NCBI GenBank assembly: GCA_937995345.1
Contig: CALKKS010000006.1
Coordinates: forward strand, 1 to 64,000
Source: an uncultured Collinsella sp.
GTDB lineage: Bacteria > Actinomycetota > Coriobacteriia > Coriobacteriales > Coriobacteriaceae
Reading direction: 5' to 3'
DNA: 64,000 bases
How positions within the stretch are numbered: the first letter of the stretch is position 1; each line of letters begins with the position of its first letter. A program made the translations under genes and the position numbers. A model generated the notes under the pieces. It was given only the letters and a program-made list of their open reading frames with translations, was not told the DNA's origin and ran no database searches. This document shows, one piece after another, positions 51,273-60,026 of the stretch.

Positions 51273-52388
51273 TTACATTCCGTAACACTCAGCCGCTTTG
51301 GCCTTAAGCGCATTGACTGACTCTTCGTAGCCCTCTGCCTTGACCTCCATTTGCTTGGAGACGGCATCGAGATACGGGTGTACGTCCCATGACTTCAGAC
51401 GCTCGGCAATCATTGCCGCAATCGTCTGGAAGAACACAAGGTTGGGAATTGCGCTGAGCAGCGGAGCCACCTGAGGCACCGCAACCTCGTGAGCCTTACC
51501 CCTGGGATGGGCCGTGAGCAGTACCGTTTTTGTCGTAACGTTCGATAGCGCATCGGCGATATTCGCAAGACGCTCCGACCCCTGCGGATCGTCGACGATA
51601 AACACTAGGTAGCCTGGGGTTATCTGCATTTCGGGGCCGTGAACAAACTCCTCGCCCTCGTAATGCATCGCTGGAATCTTGATGGTCTCGCTCAGCTTGA
51701 GCGCCGCCTCCTCGGCCACACCATAATTGGGTCCATTGCCGACAACCATTGCCGGCACATGTTCCGATAGCTCAAGCAGATGATCTTGAACATACGACTC
51801 GGCCGTTTTGCACATGGCGGCGTTTGCCCGAATGGCTTCATCCAGATCGTCCAAGCGCTGGACAACCTCATCGGGGTCACATGTTCCCAGAGCCTGTCCG
51901 CCGTAAATGCCAAAGAGAACCAGATATTCGACAAGCGTTTGGACGCCCAGGGTTACAAAGTCCACCGATTCAACGCCCACACCGTAATCAAGCACGATAT
52001 CGGCGTGCGCCTTTACGGGGGCCTCAATATTAGACGTCAACGCGACCGCGTCCATGCCCTGCGAGCGCATAAAATCGAGCGCAGCAAGGGTGTTGGTTGA
52101 ATACCCACTTTGCGAGATGGCGATTGTCAGCGCATCGTGCGGATATGTATGCTCAAAGTCGACAAAGGCCTCGGGCGTCACGACTGACACCTGCATGCAC
52201 AGAACATCCTGCAGGTAGTCGCGAACACAATCGGCAGCGTGACGCGAAGAGCCCGAAGCGACAATACGCACCGCACGATACGGTTTAGACGCAAAGATAT
52301 CAACGAGTGGCTTTACGAGCTCGGATGAATGCTCAAGATTCTCCCCCATACGCGTATGAGCAAGCCGAACATAGTCGAGCATTTTCAT
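51273..52388 (-). CDS. SIS-domain protein, GlmS-isomerase/GfrE-like, probable deglycase
   Basis: A 371-residue protein with two SIS domains in the GlmS-isomerase arrangement. Motifs: RIVASGSSRHAADCV, LTIAISQSGYSTNT, GNGPNYGVAEEAALKLSET and EGEEFVHGPEMQITPGY. Similar proteins act as glucoselysine-6-phosphate deglycase or sugar-phosphate isomerase/deaminase. There is no glutaminase domain. I use the ATG at 52388, because GAGGTGAGG stands before it; an upstream ATG adds 13 residues. It is the first gene of the longer PTS operon, so two unlike deglycases would be made together, as in gfr-type systems. Confidence 0.75.
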   Translation of the reverse strand: MKMLDYVRLAHTRMGENLEHSSELVKPLVDIFASKPYRAVRIVASGSSRHAADCVRDYLQDVLCMQVSVVTPEAFVDFEHTYPHDALTIAISQSGYSTNTLAALDFMRSQGMDAVALTSNIEAPVKAHADIVLDYGVGVESVDFVTLGVQTLVEYLVLFGIYGGQALGTCDPDEVVQRLDDLDEAIRANAAMCKTAESYVQDHLLELSEHVPAMVVGNGPNYGVAEEAALKLSETIKIPAMHYEGEEFVHGPEMQITPGYLVFIVDDPQGSERLANIADALSNVTTKTVLLTAHPRGKAHEVAVPQVAPLLSAIPNLVFFQTIAAMIAERLKSWDVHPYLDAVSKQMEVKAEGYEESVNALKAKAAECYGM

Positions 52389-52416
52389 GACCTCACCTCG
52401 TAACATTTCATGGCCA

Positions 52417-52460
52417 TTTAATACCAATCGATGGTTACAGGTTACGTTCTTTTGATACCT
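52417..52460 (-). promoter_or_regulatory. TGGTAT box pair upstream of the SIS / PTS set 3 operon
   Basis: Minus strand: GGTATC at 52454-52459 and TTGGTATTAAA at 52416-52426, 37 bases apart. Boxes match those at 43289 and 46440, although here the TTAAA-type box lies nearer the gene. The rest of the 52428-52582 interval shows no gene. Confidence 0.5.
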
Positions 52461-52582
52461 ATTTGCTCACCAAGTTTTTAGCTTCGGCGAACGGTCGATT
52501 TTGAACCTTGTATGGTTGTGTATGCAAGGTGTCGTTTATCCCTAATTCCGCACGGAGCTTAAGCCCTTATGCAATCTGCCGA

Positions 52583-53296
52583 CTAGTACGTATAGGTGTA
52601 GCCACCCGCGTCGCCACGGTTAAAGGACTTAACGTACTCGATGGCCTGACCGCTCGCATCGTAGCTCACGCATTCCAGAAGCAGTGCAAGGTCCCCTTCC
52701 TCGAGTCCAAGCAGGCCGGCATCGCGCGCACCCAGCGCCTCGATGCCAAGTTTCTCCTGTGCCGTAACTGGCTTTCGACCCAGCATCTCATACGTTTCGT
52801 ACAGGCTGAATACCGACACGTCGATATCCTCAATCGCGGGGAACAACAGGCATGGGATAAACGCCATCTCGATTGCAACGGGATCGCCATTGATGCAGTT
52901 AAGACGACGAATGGAGTACAGCAGATCGTCCTCGGCAATTCCAAACAGATCCGCATAATAAGGACCCGCATAGCGCTTTGAGCGCGCGAGGATGCGGACA
53001 GACGGCTCACCGCCCGAAGCGCGGACCGACTCGCGGAAGCCACCTTGCTTTTCATAGAATTCGGGCACCTTCTGTGCTACAAATGCACCTTTTCCGCGAA
53101 CACGACGAATCTGTCCACGCCGAACGAGCTCGTCAACGGCGCTACGGATGGTCAGCCGCGTCGTGCCAAACTCCTCAGCCAGCTCATTTTCAGACGGAAT
53201 CATCGACCCCGTGGGATACACGCCGCGCTCGATGCGTTCTTCGATATGTCGACGAATACGCATGTAAACAGGGGTATTGTCTACTGTCTCAGCCAT
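52583..53296 (-). CDS. GntR/HutC-family regulator 1
   Basis: A 237-residue repressor. The N-terminal winged helix is of GntR type (VYMRIRRHIEERIERGVYPT, SENELAEEFGTTRLTIRSAV, GKGAFVA). The C-terminal UTRA ligand domain follows (ARSKRYAGPYYADLFGIAED ... ALLLECVSYDASGQAIEYVK). It probably senses a phosphorylated substrate of the PTS locus. The start overlaps the end of regulator 2 by 16 bases. Confidence 0.88.
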   Translation of the reverse strand: MAETVDNTPVYMRIRRHIEERIERGVYPTGSMIPSENELAEEFGTTRLTIRSAVDELVRRGQIRRVRGKGAFVAQKVPEFYEKQGGFRESVRASGGEPSVRILARSKRYAGPYYADLFGIAEDDLLYSIRRLNCINGDPVAIEMAFIPCLLFPAIEDIDVSVFSLYETYEMLGRKPVTAQEKLGIEALGARDAGLLGLEEGDLALLLECVSYDASGQAIEYVKSFNRGDAGGYTYTY

Positions 53297-54048
53297 TGTT
53301 CACCCACCAGATTCTCGACGTCGTCCGCCTCGCCGTTATCGGCAAAGCGATATTTCGTGGGCAGGATCACCGATTTACAATGCTCCACAAAACGCATGTC
53401 CTCATCGAACTCAAGCGAGCTCTGATAGAAAACCGGCGTCCCTTCGTCCTGCTGAAGCAGCTCAGCCTCTTCGGCATTAAGACGCGAAATCGAAATATGT
53501 TCACACCCATGCTCCACACGCACGCCGCCCTCTTGGAGCAAAACATCGTACAGGCTTTCTTGCGTATAGTCGTGCTCGGGAAGTGTTGGGCACAAAGACA
53601 GATTGACGCGGGCGGTTTCGATTGAAGCCGGCTCGCCCTCGATAAGACGAACGCGCCGCATGCGATACACGGGATCGCCCGGCATCAGACCAAATTTTTT
53701 GGCAGTAGCCTCGTCCGCCTCGATAACCTCGGCAGAAATCAACCGGGAAGACGGGTGCAGGCCAACCGACAGAACGGCATCGGAAAAGTTATACGTTTCT
53801 TGAAAGATATTGAGCGGCTTGGGAGGACACACATACGTACCCGATCCGCGACGGCTCTCGAGTGTTCCACACGAGATGAGCCGCGTGATGGCAGCACGCA
53901 ACGCCGTACGCGAAACACCAATCACTTCGCACAGCACACGCTCAGCCGGCAGGCGATCGCCGCCGGCAAGCTGATGGTGCTGGATATACCAAAGAATTCC
54001 CTCAACAGCACGATCTTTGGGGGGAATTGCATAAGATTCGCCTGCCAT
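53281..54048 (-). CDS. GntR/HutC-family regulator 2
   Basis: A 255-residue paralogous regulator with the GntR helix-turn-helix (GGDRLPAERVLCEVIGVSRT, ESRRGSGTYV) and a UTRA domain (GLMPGDPVYRMRRVRLIEGE ... VEHCKSVILPTKYRF). Two adjacent HutC-type regulators could control the two deglycase operons or act jointly at the TGGTAT boxes. It is the first gene of a two-gene operon. Confidence 0.88.
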   Translation of the reverse strand: MAGESYAIPPKDRAVEGILWYIQHHQLAGGDRLPAERVLCEVIGVSRTALRAAITRLISCGTLESRRGSGTYVCPPKPLNIFQETYNFSDAVLSVGLHPSSRLISAEVIEADEATAKKFGLMPGDPVYRMRRVRLIEGEPASIETARVNLSLCPTLPEHDYTQESLYDVLLQEGGVRVEHGCEHISISRLNAEEAELLQQDEGTPVFYQSSLEFDEDMRFVEHCKSVILPTKYRFADNGEADDVENLVGEQWLRQ

Positions 54049-54086
54049 TGCACAGACTCCTCATTCAAAAATGTATGTCACCGGAA

Positions 54087-54575
54087 TTAGGCCAGCCCTC
54101 CCATGGCATCAAATTCGGCCTTGATCTTCTCGGCGACATTCCGATACGACTTATATAGGCTTGAATCGCGTTTGACTTCGTCGGTCATAACGGGAATCTC
54201 TAATTTGGAAACCTCGTCTTTTCCCGTCTGAACCGCCACAATAACGCCCATACCAAGACACATATTACGCTTTGCCGCATTTATTTTCGCCGCCTTGGCA
54301 GGATTTGCCAGAATACGCTGGGCAAATTCCTGTTTCGAGGCCACTTCTTCGGCCTCCGGATCGCCCGCCTCGGCCACTTCGCACTGCAGCACGTCCGCAT
54401 AGTCAAAAATCTTCGGCTCGCCGCCGCGCTGATGCACGGCCCACTTGCGGCGCGTGGCATCCTGGTAGATAGCCGGCAAAAACGTAAACCGCGGCGGGTC
54501 CAAAATCGTATCCGTGATGGTAAACACATCGGGATCAAAGGCATCCTGCGGGTTTTTCTTCTTGAACAGCCCCAT
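54087..54575 (-). CDS. Hypothetical cytoplasmic protein
   Basis: A 162-residue protein that starts MGLFKKKNPQDAFDPDVF and ends in an amphipathic helix. The middle part (FDYADVLQCEVAEAGDPE) resembles beta-sandwich/PH-like proteins of unknown function. There is no signal peptide or membrane segment. The ATG at 54575 has GGGAGG five bases upstream. It lies 38 bases before regulator 2 and may share its promoter. Confidence 0.6.
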   Translation of the reverse strand: MGLFKKKNPQDAFDPDVFTITDTILDPPRFTFLPAIYQDATRRKWAVHQRGGEPKIFDYADVLQCEVAEAGDPEAEEVASKQEFAQRILANPAKAAKINAAKRNMCLGMGVIVAVQTGKDEVSKLEIPVMTDEVKRDSSLYKSYRNVAEKIKAEFDAMGGLA

Positions 54576-54696
54576 ATCAGCCTCCCGTACTAGCATTAAA
54601 CAACTCAAGCTGAATATAGCACCAATTTCAAGCCGCCGCCCTGCCCTATCGGCACACGGCGTCTATAGCCCGCTTAGCGGAAGAGTTCACGGACGA

Positions 54697-54769
54697 GGGC
54701 CGGGGTGCCTGCTTTGTTTTGAGAAGTGGGCTCCGCGAACTTCTCAAAACAAAGCAGGCACCCCGGCCC
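54697..54769. repeat. Arm-variable palindrome with GAGAAGT core, copy 1
   Basis: Perfect 31-bp inverted repeat (54697-54727 with 54739-54769) beginning GGGCCGGGGTGCCTGC. The centre is GAGAAGT-GGGCTCCGCGA-ACTTCTC. The reverse-complement core occurs in the next palindrome at 54882-54962. The sequence between 54576 and 54985 has no gene. Confidence 0.9.
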
Positions 54770-54881
54770 CGGCAATGTAATCTTGGCTGACCATAGGTAG
54801 ATGCACGGTTTCCTAGGCAGCGTCAGCCATGTCCCCATTCTATAAAAAAGAATCAGCCCCGCATATCGAAACGGTCGAGAG

Positions 54882-54962
54882 GGCCGCCTCCGGGCGGGTG
54901 CCTTCCTCTGAGAAGTTCGCGAAGCCCACTTCTCATAGGAAGGCACCCGCCCGGAGGCGGCC
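54882..54962. repeat. Arm-variable palindrome with GAGAAGT core, copy 2
   Basis: 35-bp arms with one mismatch (54882-54916 and 54928-54962), starting GGCCGCCTCCGGGCGGG. The centre GAGAAGT-TCGCGAAGCCC-ACTTCTC is the inverted form of copy 1 (one base different), but the arms are unrelated. It starts 23 bases past the phosphoketolase stop. Confidence 0.9.
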
Positions 54963-54985
54963 CCAGCGCGAGACCGTCCCGGATG

Positions 54986-57514
54986 CTATTCGTTATCGCC
55001 CGCGGTCATCTGCGTTGCGGAGAGCGCGCCGTCGGCAGCAGTCGCGGCTGCGGCTTCGGGCCAGACCCAGTCGGTAAAGACCGGGTGATCGAAGCCCTCG
55101 TCGCACGCGAACTCAAAGGCCTCGGTGCGGAAGGCCTCCCACTCATCAATCTGCTCGGCAAACTTATCGGCGTCGACCATACGCAACACGTCGGCGGCCA
55201 GGGCCCAGCGGTCCATGTTGTTCAAGCGCAGCATGTCGAACGGCGTGGTCGTGGAGCCCTTCTCCTCGTAGCCATGGACGCGGAAGGCATCGTGGCCGGG
55301 GCGGTTCCAGATCAGGCGGCGAATCGTGCCAGCATAGGCGTGGAACGCGAAGAGGACGGGCTTCTCGCCACGGCCGAACAGCTCAGCCCAGCGCTCATCG
55401 CTGATGGCCTGGTCGTTCTCGCAGACGTTCTGGATCTTGAGCAGGTCGACCACGTTGACGAACCATACCTTGATACCTAGCTCGCGCAGCATGTCGGTTG
55501 CAGCCAGAGCCTCGAGCGTCGGCACGTCACCACAGGTGGCGACCACGACGTCGGCCTCGGCGAGCGTATCGGCGGTCGATGCCCATTCCCAGGTCGCAAC
55601 GCCCTCGGCGAGCTCCGCCTTGGCCTCGTCGACCGTCTGGAAGGTCGGAGCAGGCTGCTTGCCACAGAAGATGGCGTTGACGCAGTCGGTAGACTGGTAG
55701 ACGCGCTCGGCCACGGCAAGCGCCATGTTGGCGTCGGCCGGATAGTAGGCATTCACGATATGCGTGTCGTTTGCCTTGTTGAGCAGCAGGTCGATAAAGC
55801 CAGGGTCCTGGTGCGAAAAGCCGTTGTGGTCCTGGCGCCAGACATGGCTCGACAGCAAAATGTTGAGACCGCTAATGGGAGCACGCCACGGAATCTCGCG
55901 CTTGGTGGCCTCGAGCCATTTGCAGTGCTGGTTGACCATGGAATCGACCACGTGGACAAAACTCTCGTAGGAGCTCCACACGCCGGAGCGGCCGGTGAGC
56001 ACATAGGCCTCGAGGAAGCCCTCGCACTGGTGCTCGGACAGCTGCTCAACAACCTTACCGGAGCCTGCCAGCAGCTCGTCGTTGGCCTCGTCCTCGTAGA
56101 AGCCGGCGTCCCACTGCTTCTTAGTCACCTTGTAGGCAGCCTGCAGGCGGTTGGAAGCGGTCTCGTCGGGACCAAAGATGCGGAAGTCGTCCATGTTATT
56201 GGCCAGGACGTCGGCGGTGTACTCACCAAAGACGCGGGCGGCCTCGGTGGAGCCCCAGCCATGACCATTAGTTGCGATGGGGACCTCGTGGGCATGAATA
56301 TCGGGCAGCTCGAGCTCGCGGCGCACCTTGCCGCCGTTCGCGTTGGGGTTGGCGCCGATGCGCAGCTCGCCGGTCGGCATAAAGGCCGTCACCTCGGGGC
56401 GCACCTGACCCTCGGGCGTAAAGAGCTCCTCGGGCTTGTAGGAGCGCAGCCACTCGCGCAGCACGCGGAAGTGCTCGTGGGTGTCTTTGGCGCTCGCGAG
56501 CGGCACCTGATGGGCGCGCCAGGAGTCCTCGGTCTTCTTGCCGTCAATCTGCTTGGGGCAGGTCCAACCTTTGGGCGTACGGAACACGATCATGGGATAG
56601 GCCGGGCGGACCACGGTCTCGCCCGCAGCAGCTTGGGCCTGTGCGGCGGCCTTGATGTCGCAGATCTCGTCAAAGACCTGCTCGAACAGGGCGGCGAAAC
56701 GCTCGTGAATGCTCGCATGGCTCTCGTCGTCAAAGCCGGCGACAAAGAAGTGCGGTTTATAGCCCATGCCCTCAAAGAACTTGGTGAGCTCTTCGTCGGA
56801 CACGCGGGCGAGGATGGTGGGGTTGGCGATCTTGTAGCCGTTGAGGTGCAGGATCGGCAGAACGATACCGTCGGTTGCCGGATTCACGAGCTTGTTGGAC
56901 TGCCAAGAGGTCGCGAGCGGACCGGTCTCGGACTCGCCGTCGCCCACCACGGCCACGGCCAGCAGGCTCGGGTTGTCCATGACGGCGCCGTAGGCGTGGC
57001 TGAGCGTGTAGCCGAGCTCGCCGCCCTCGTGGATGGAACCGGGCGTCTCGGGCGCAAAGTGACTCGGGATGCCGCCGGGATAGGAGAACTGGCGGAAGAA
57101 CTTCTGTAGGCCGGCCTCGTCATTGGTGATGTCGGGGCGAATCTCGCGGTAAGTACCGTCGAGCAGCGACTGAGCAGTACCGGCGGGGCCACCGTGACCA
57201 GGGCCCATCAAGAAGATAGCATTCTGGTTGTGATCGGCGATGAGGCGGTTGACATGACCGAACAGGAAGTTGATGCCGGGCGTGGTGCCCCAGTGACCGA
57301 CCAGGCGGTGCTTAACGTCCGGGCGACCAAAGTCGCGCACCTCACCGGTTTTCTCGTCGACAAAGTCGGTGCGCATCAGCGGGTTGGAGCGAAGGTAGAT
57401 CTGGCCGACGGACAGGTAGTTCGATGCGCGCCAATACAGATCGACACCATCGAGCTCGGAAGCCGGCACCTCGTGTCTCAGCTTTTGCCATGGCGTTCCC
57501 AGAGTTTTAGCCAT
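54986..57514 (-). CDS. xfp: Phosphoketolase (xylulose-5-P / fructose-6-P)
   Basis: An 842-residue TPP enzyme. The TPP/Mg motif is VVGDGESETGPLATSWQSNK near residue 180; the substrate segments WGTTPGINFLFGHVNRL and GPGHGGPAGTAQ, and the late HQDPGFIDLL, are as in bifid-shunt enzymes. It makes acetyl phosphate from xylulose 5-P or fructose 6-P in the cytoplasm. Two LacI-type operators lie 70-101 bases before its ATG, and the LacI gene stands next upstream. Full length, no lesions. Confidence 0.95.
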   Translation of the reverse strand: MAKTLGTPWQKLRHEVPASELDGVDLYWRASNYLSVGQIYLRSNPLMRTDFVDEKTGEVRDFGRPDVKHRLVGHWGTTPGINFLFGHVNRLIADHNQNAIFLMGPGHGGPAGTAQSLLDGTYREIRPDITNDEAGLQKFFRQFSYPGGIPSHFAPETPGSIHEGGELGYTLSHAYGAVMDNPSLLAVAVVGDGESETGPLATSWQSNKLVNPATDGIVLPILHLNGYKIANPTILARVSDEELTKFFEGMGYKPHFFVAGFDDESHASIHERFAALFEQVFDEICDIKAAAQAQAAAGETVVRPAYPMIVFRTPKGWTCPKQIDGKKTEDSWRAHQVPLASAKDTHEHFRVLREWLRSYKPEELFTPEGQVRPEVTAFMPTGELRIGANPNANGGKVRRELELPDIHAHEVPIATNGHGWGSTEAARVFGEYTADVLANNMDDFRIFGPDETASNRLQAAYKVTKKQWDAGFYEDEANDELLAGSGKVVEQLSEHQCEGFLEAYVLTGRSGVWSSYESFVHVVDSMVNQHCKWLEATKREIPWRAPISGLNILLSSHVWRQDHNGFSHQDPGFIDLLLNKANDTHIVNAYYPADANMALAVAERVYQSTDCVNAIFCGKQPAPTFQTVDEAKAELAEGVATWEWASTADTLAEADVVVATCGDVPTLEALAATDMLRELGIKVWFVNVVDLLKIQNVCENDQAISDERWAELFGRGEKPVLFAFHAYAGTIRRLIWNRPGHDAFRVHGYEEKGSTTTPFDMLRLNNMDRWALAADVLRMVDADKFAEQIDEWEAFRTEAFEFACDEGFDHPVFTDWVWPEAAAATAADGALSATQMTAGDNE

Positions 57515-57583
57515 TGTTTATGTCCCTTCGCTGCATGGTCACCCTCCGATATGGCGACCTTTCGTTGGGACAAGTATATTTGC

Positions 57584-57615
57584 TAAAACGTTTTATCAGT
57601 ATGAAAAAACGTTTT
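57584..57615. promoter_or_regulatory. Two LacI-family operators upstream of phosphoketolase
   Basis: TAAAACGTTTTA (57584-57595) and AAAACGTTTT (57606-57615) are palindromes of the AAACGTTT type bound by LacI-family proteins. Centres are 21 bases apart. The rest of 57616-57717 holds nothing else evident. Confidence 0.75.
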
Positions 57616-57717
57616 ATCATTCCGGTTCGCCATTAACCTGACAAGACCAGACATTTACCTGCGACATTATTTGTCACAAGTTCTTCATATTCCTGATATG
57701 CAAATCGACAAACGCGT

Positions 57718-58746
57718 TTAGTTGTGTTTTGTAACCTTGAGCACGCTGTCCTTCACGATGAGCACGGGCTCCAGGACGACTTCATCGGCGCGCTTGCCGC
57801 CCTTACCGGCCAAGCGTTTTGCCATACAGCTAAAGGCATGCTCGGCCAGCACGCTCGGATCTTGCTCGATCGCGGTCAGTGCCGGCTCAAACAGCACATC
57901 AGCAGCCGAGTTGTCGTAGCTCACCACCGAGATGTCACCCGGAATGCTCTTCCCCATCTCATGCAGGCGCTTGAGCAAACCGAGGGCAATGTTATCCGAG
58001 CTTGCGAACACGGCGGTGGCGTCAGTTGCGAGCACCGCCTCCGAGGCCTCGTAGGCACTCGAAATGTAGTACTCGCTCTCAAACTCCAAACGCGCGTCGA
58101 TCGGCAGGCCAACCTCGCGCAGCGCGCGCTCATAGCCGGCAAGTCGCTTGCGGCCCGTATTGGAACGACGCGCGTTAACCAAGCAGGCAATGCGACGGTG
58201 GCCTTGCTCGATCAAGTAGCGGGTAGCCATGTAGCCACCCATCTCGTGGTCGAACATCACCTTGTCGCACTCGAGCCCCTCAATGGCACGGTCGACCATT
58301 ACGGCCGGGATAGGCAGATGGCTGACCTCTTCGCGCAGGGCGCGGTCGTCAGAGAACTCGTCGCCTACCACCAAAAAGACGCCATCGACGCCGCGCGTCA
58401 CCAGCTGGCGCAGGAGCTCCAGATCGTCCTCGGCGCTTCCACCCGAACTGGTAATAAAGAGCGCGTAGCCGTCCTCGCGGCAGCGCTTTTCCAGACTGCC
58501 GGCGAGCGAGGCAAAAAAGCGGCTCTCGATGTTGGGAACGATAAGGCCCAGCGTGCGCGACTCACGCATGACCAGGCTGCGCGCAATCTGGTTAGGAACA
58601 TAGTGGTTGCGCGCCGCGACCTCTTTGATGCGCTTGCGGTTTTCTTCCGAGATACGACAAGGCCGATTGTTGAGAACAAGCGAGACCGACGAGGGGGAAA
58701 GCCCCACCTCCTGGGCAATCTGCTTGAGAGTAACTTTGTTGCCCAT
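57718..58746 (-). CDS. LacI-family transcriptional regulator
   Basis: A 342-residue regulator. The DNA-binding part is VTLKQIAQEVGLSPSSVSLV with the hinge PNQIARSLVMRESRTLGLIV, and a periplasmic-binding-protein-like ligand domain follows. The ATG at 58746 has GGAAGGAG four bases before it. Gene order and the two palindromes in front of xfp make the phosphoketolase gene the probable target. Effector unknown. Confidence 0.88.
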   Translation of the reverse strand: MGNKVTLKQIAQEVGLSPSSVSLVLNNRPCRISEENRKRIKEVAARNHYVPNQIARSLVMRESRTLGLIVPNIESRFFASLAGSLEKRCREDGYALFITSSGGSAEDDLELLRQLVTRGVDGVFLVVGDEFSDDRALREEVSHLPIPAVMVDRAIEGLECDKVMFDHEMGGYMATRYLIEQGHRRIACLVNARRSNTGRKRLAGYERALREVGLPIDARLEFESEYYISSAYEASEAVLATDATAVFASSDNIALGLLKRLHEMGKSIPGDISVVSYDNSAADVLFEPALTAIEQDPSVLAEHAFSCMAKRLAGKGGKRADEVVLEPVLIVKDSVLKVTKHN

Positions 58747-58857
58747 CTCGCTCCTTCCGAGTATTCGCGCAATCTCTTGAAAGTATAGCGACCGTCCCTC
58801 TACCTCGTTGATAAACACTTTACCAATCCGGTGGACGGCTGTTTTATCGCCGCGATT

Positions 58858-58919
58858 GGTGTAAAGTAACCTGACCCCTTTGCACTATGTGATGCATTGG
58901 GGTCAGGTTACTTTGCACC
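58858..58919. repeat. GTCAGGTTAC palindrome between divergent genes
   Basis: GGTGTAAAGTAACCTGACCC and its complement (58858-58878 with 58899-58919; one mismatch) enclose a 20-base loop that itself holds TGCA repeats. It lies between the LacI and murB starts. The motif AACCTGACCCC resembles the AACCTGTCCC in the his element at 33399. Confidence 0.8.
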
Positions 58920-58986
58920 AAATCCATCCGGGTGGGGTATATTGCATTCGATTGATGAAAACGACCACCATAAGGCGGATATTCGT

Positions 58987-59949
58987 ATGCACGAGAATGA
59001 CTTTTTTAACGAGGACCTGCTCTGCGCGCTCGCTGGCGTTGCCGGCGAGGACAACGTGCTCATGAGCGAGCCCATGCGCGAGCACACCACGTTTAAGATC
59101 GGCGGCCCGGCCGATGTCTTTGTCACGCCCGATACCGAGCAGGGCCTCGTCGCCACGCTCGACACCTGCTACCGCTGCGACCTGCCGCTCACCATCGTGG
59201 GCAACGGCTCCGACCTGCTCGTCGGCGACAAGGGTATCCGCGGCGTTGTTGTAGCGCTGGGCGAGGGCCTCTCTAACATCACCGTCGACGGCACACATGT
59301 TACGGCAGCAGCCGGCGCGCTGCTCTCGGACGTAGCGGCAGCGGCAGCCGAGGCCGGTCTCACCGGCATGGAGCCCATCTCGGGCATTCCCGGATCGGTC
59401 GGCGGCGCCTGCTACATGAACGCCGGTGCCTACGGCGCCTGCATGGCCGATGTTTTGGAGTCCGTGCGCGTCTATAAGCCCGCCCGCGTGCTCGACGACG
59501 GAACCCGCGGTAGCGGCAATATCATTGAGTTTGATGTCGACGAGCTTAACCTGGGCTATCGCAAGAGCCGCATCGCCGACGACGGCTTTATCGTGCTTTC
59601 GGCCACCTTCAATCTCGCCCCGGGCAACGCCGCGATGATCAAGGCCGACATGGACGGCTACCGCCAGCGCCGCGAGGACAAGCAGCCGCTCGACATGCCG
59701 AGCGCCGGCTCCACCTTCAAGCGCCCCGAGGGCTACTTTGCCGGCAAACTCATCATGGATGCCGGTCTGCGCGGCCACGCCGTCGGCGGCGCCCAGGTGA
59801 GCGAAAAACACTGCGGCTTCATCGTCAACGCCGACCACGCCACCGCCGCCGACGTCGACGAACTCATCCGCGACATCCAAGCCAAAGTCAAAGAGCAGTT
59901 CGACGTAGACCTAGAACCCGAAGTCCACCGAGTAGGCGAATTCCTATAA
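58987..59949 (+). CDS. murB: UDP-N-acetylenolpyruvoylglucosamine reductase
   Basis: A 320-residue FAD enzyme reducing enolpyruvyl-UDP-GlcNAc to UDP-MurNAc in peptidoglycan synthesis. Hallmarks: HTTFKIGGPADVFV, GNGSDLLVGDKGIRGVVV, GIPGSVGGACYMNAGAYG, YRKSR, SAGSTFKRPEGYFAGKLI and the Glu near the end (LEPEVHRVG). I choose ATG 58987, after AAGGCGG; homology begins there. A strong terminator follows at once. Confidence 0.95.
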   Translation: MHENDFFNEDLLCALAGVAGEDNVLMSEPMREHTTFKIGGPADVFVTPDTEQGLVATLDTCYRCDLPLTIVGNGSDLLVGDKGIRGVVVALGEGLSNITVDGTHVTAAAGALLSDVAAAAAEAGLTGMEPISGIPGSVGGACYMNAGAYGACMADVLESVRVYKPARVLDDGTRGSGNIIEFDVDELNLGYRKSRIADDGFIVLSATFNLAPGNAAMIKADMDGYRQRREDKQPLDMPSAGSTFKRPEGYFAGKLIMDAGLRGHAVGGAQVSEKHCGFIVNADHATAADVDELIRDIQAKVKEQFDVDLEPEVHRVGEFL

Positions 59950-59953
59950 AAAG

Positions 59954-59973
59954 AAGGCCCCGAAAGGGGCCTT
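59954..59973 (+). terminator. murB terminator
   Basis: AAGGCCCC-GAAA-GGGGCCTT, a tetraloop hairpin starting five bases after the murB stop and flanked by A and T-rich runs. Confidence 0.85.
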
Positions 59974-60026
59974 CGCCATCTTTATATCAGACAACCAGTC
60001 CGGTGAGTCGCGCTCAGGACCCGAGA

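Noticed and set aside
51273..52388. GlmS (glucosamine-6-phosphate synthase)
   Set aside because: The glutaminase domain with its N-terminal Cys is missing and the context is a PTS/deglycase operon.
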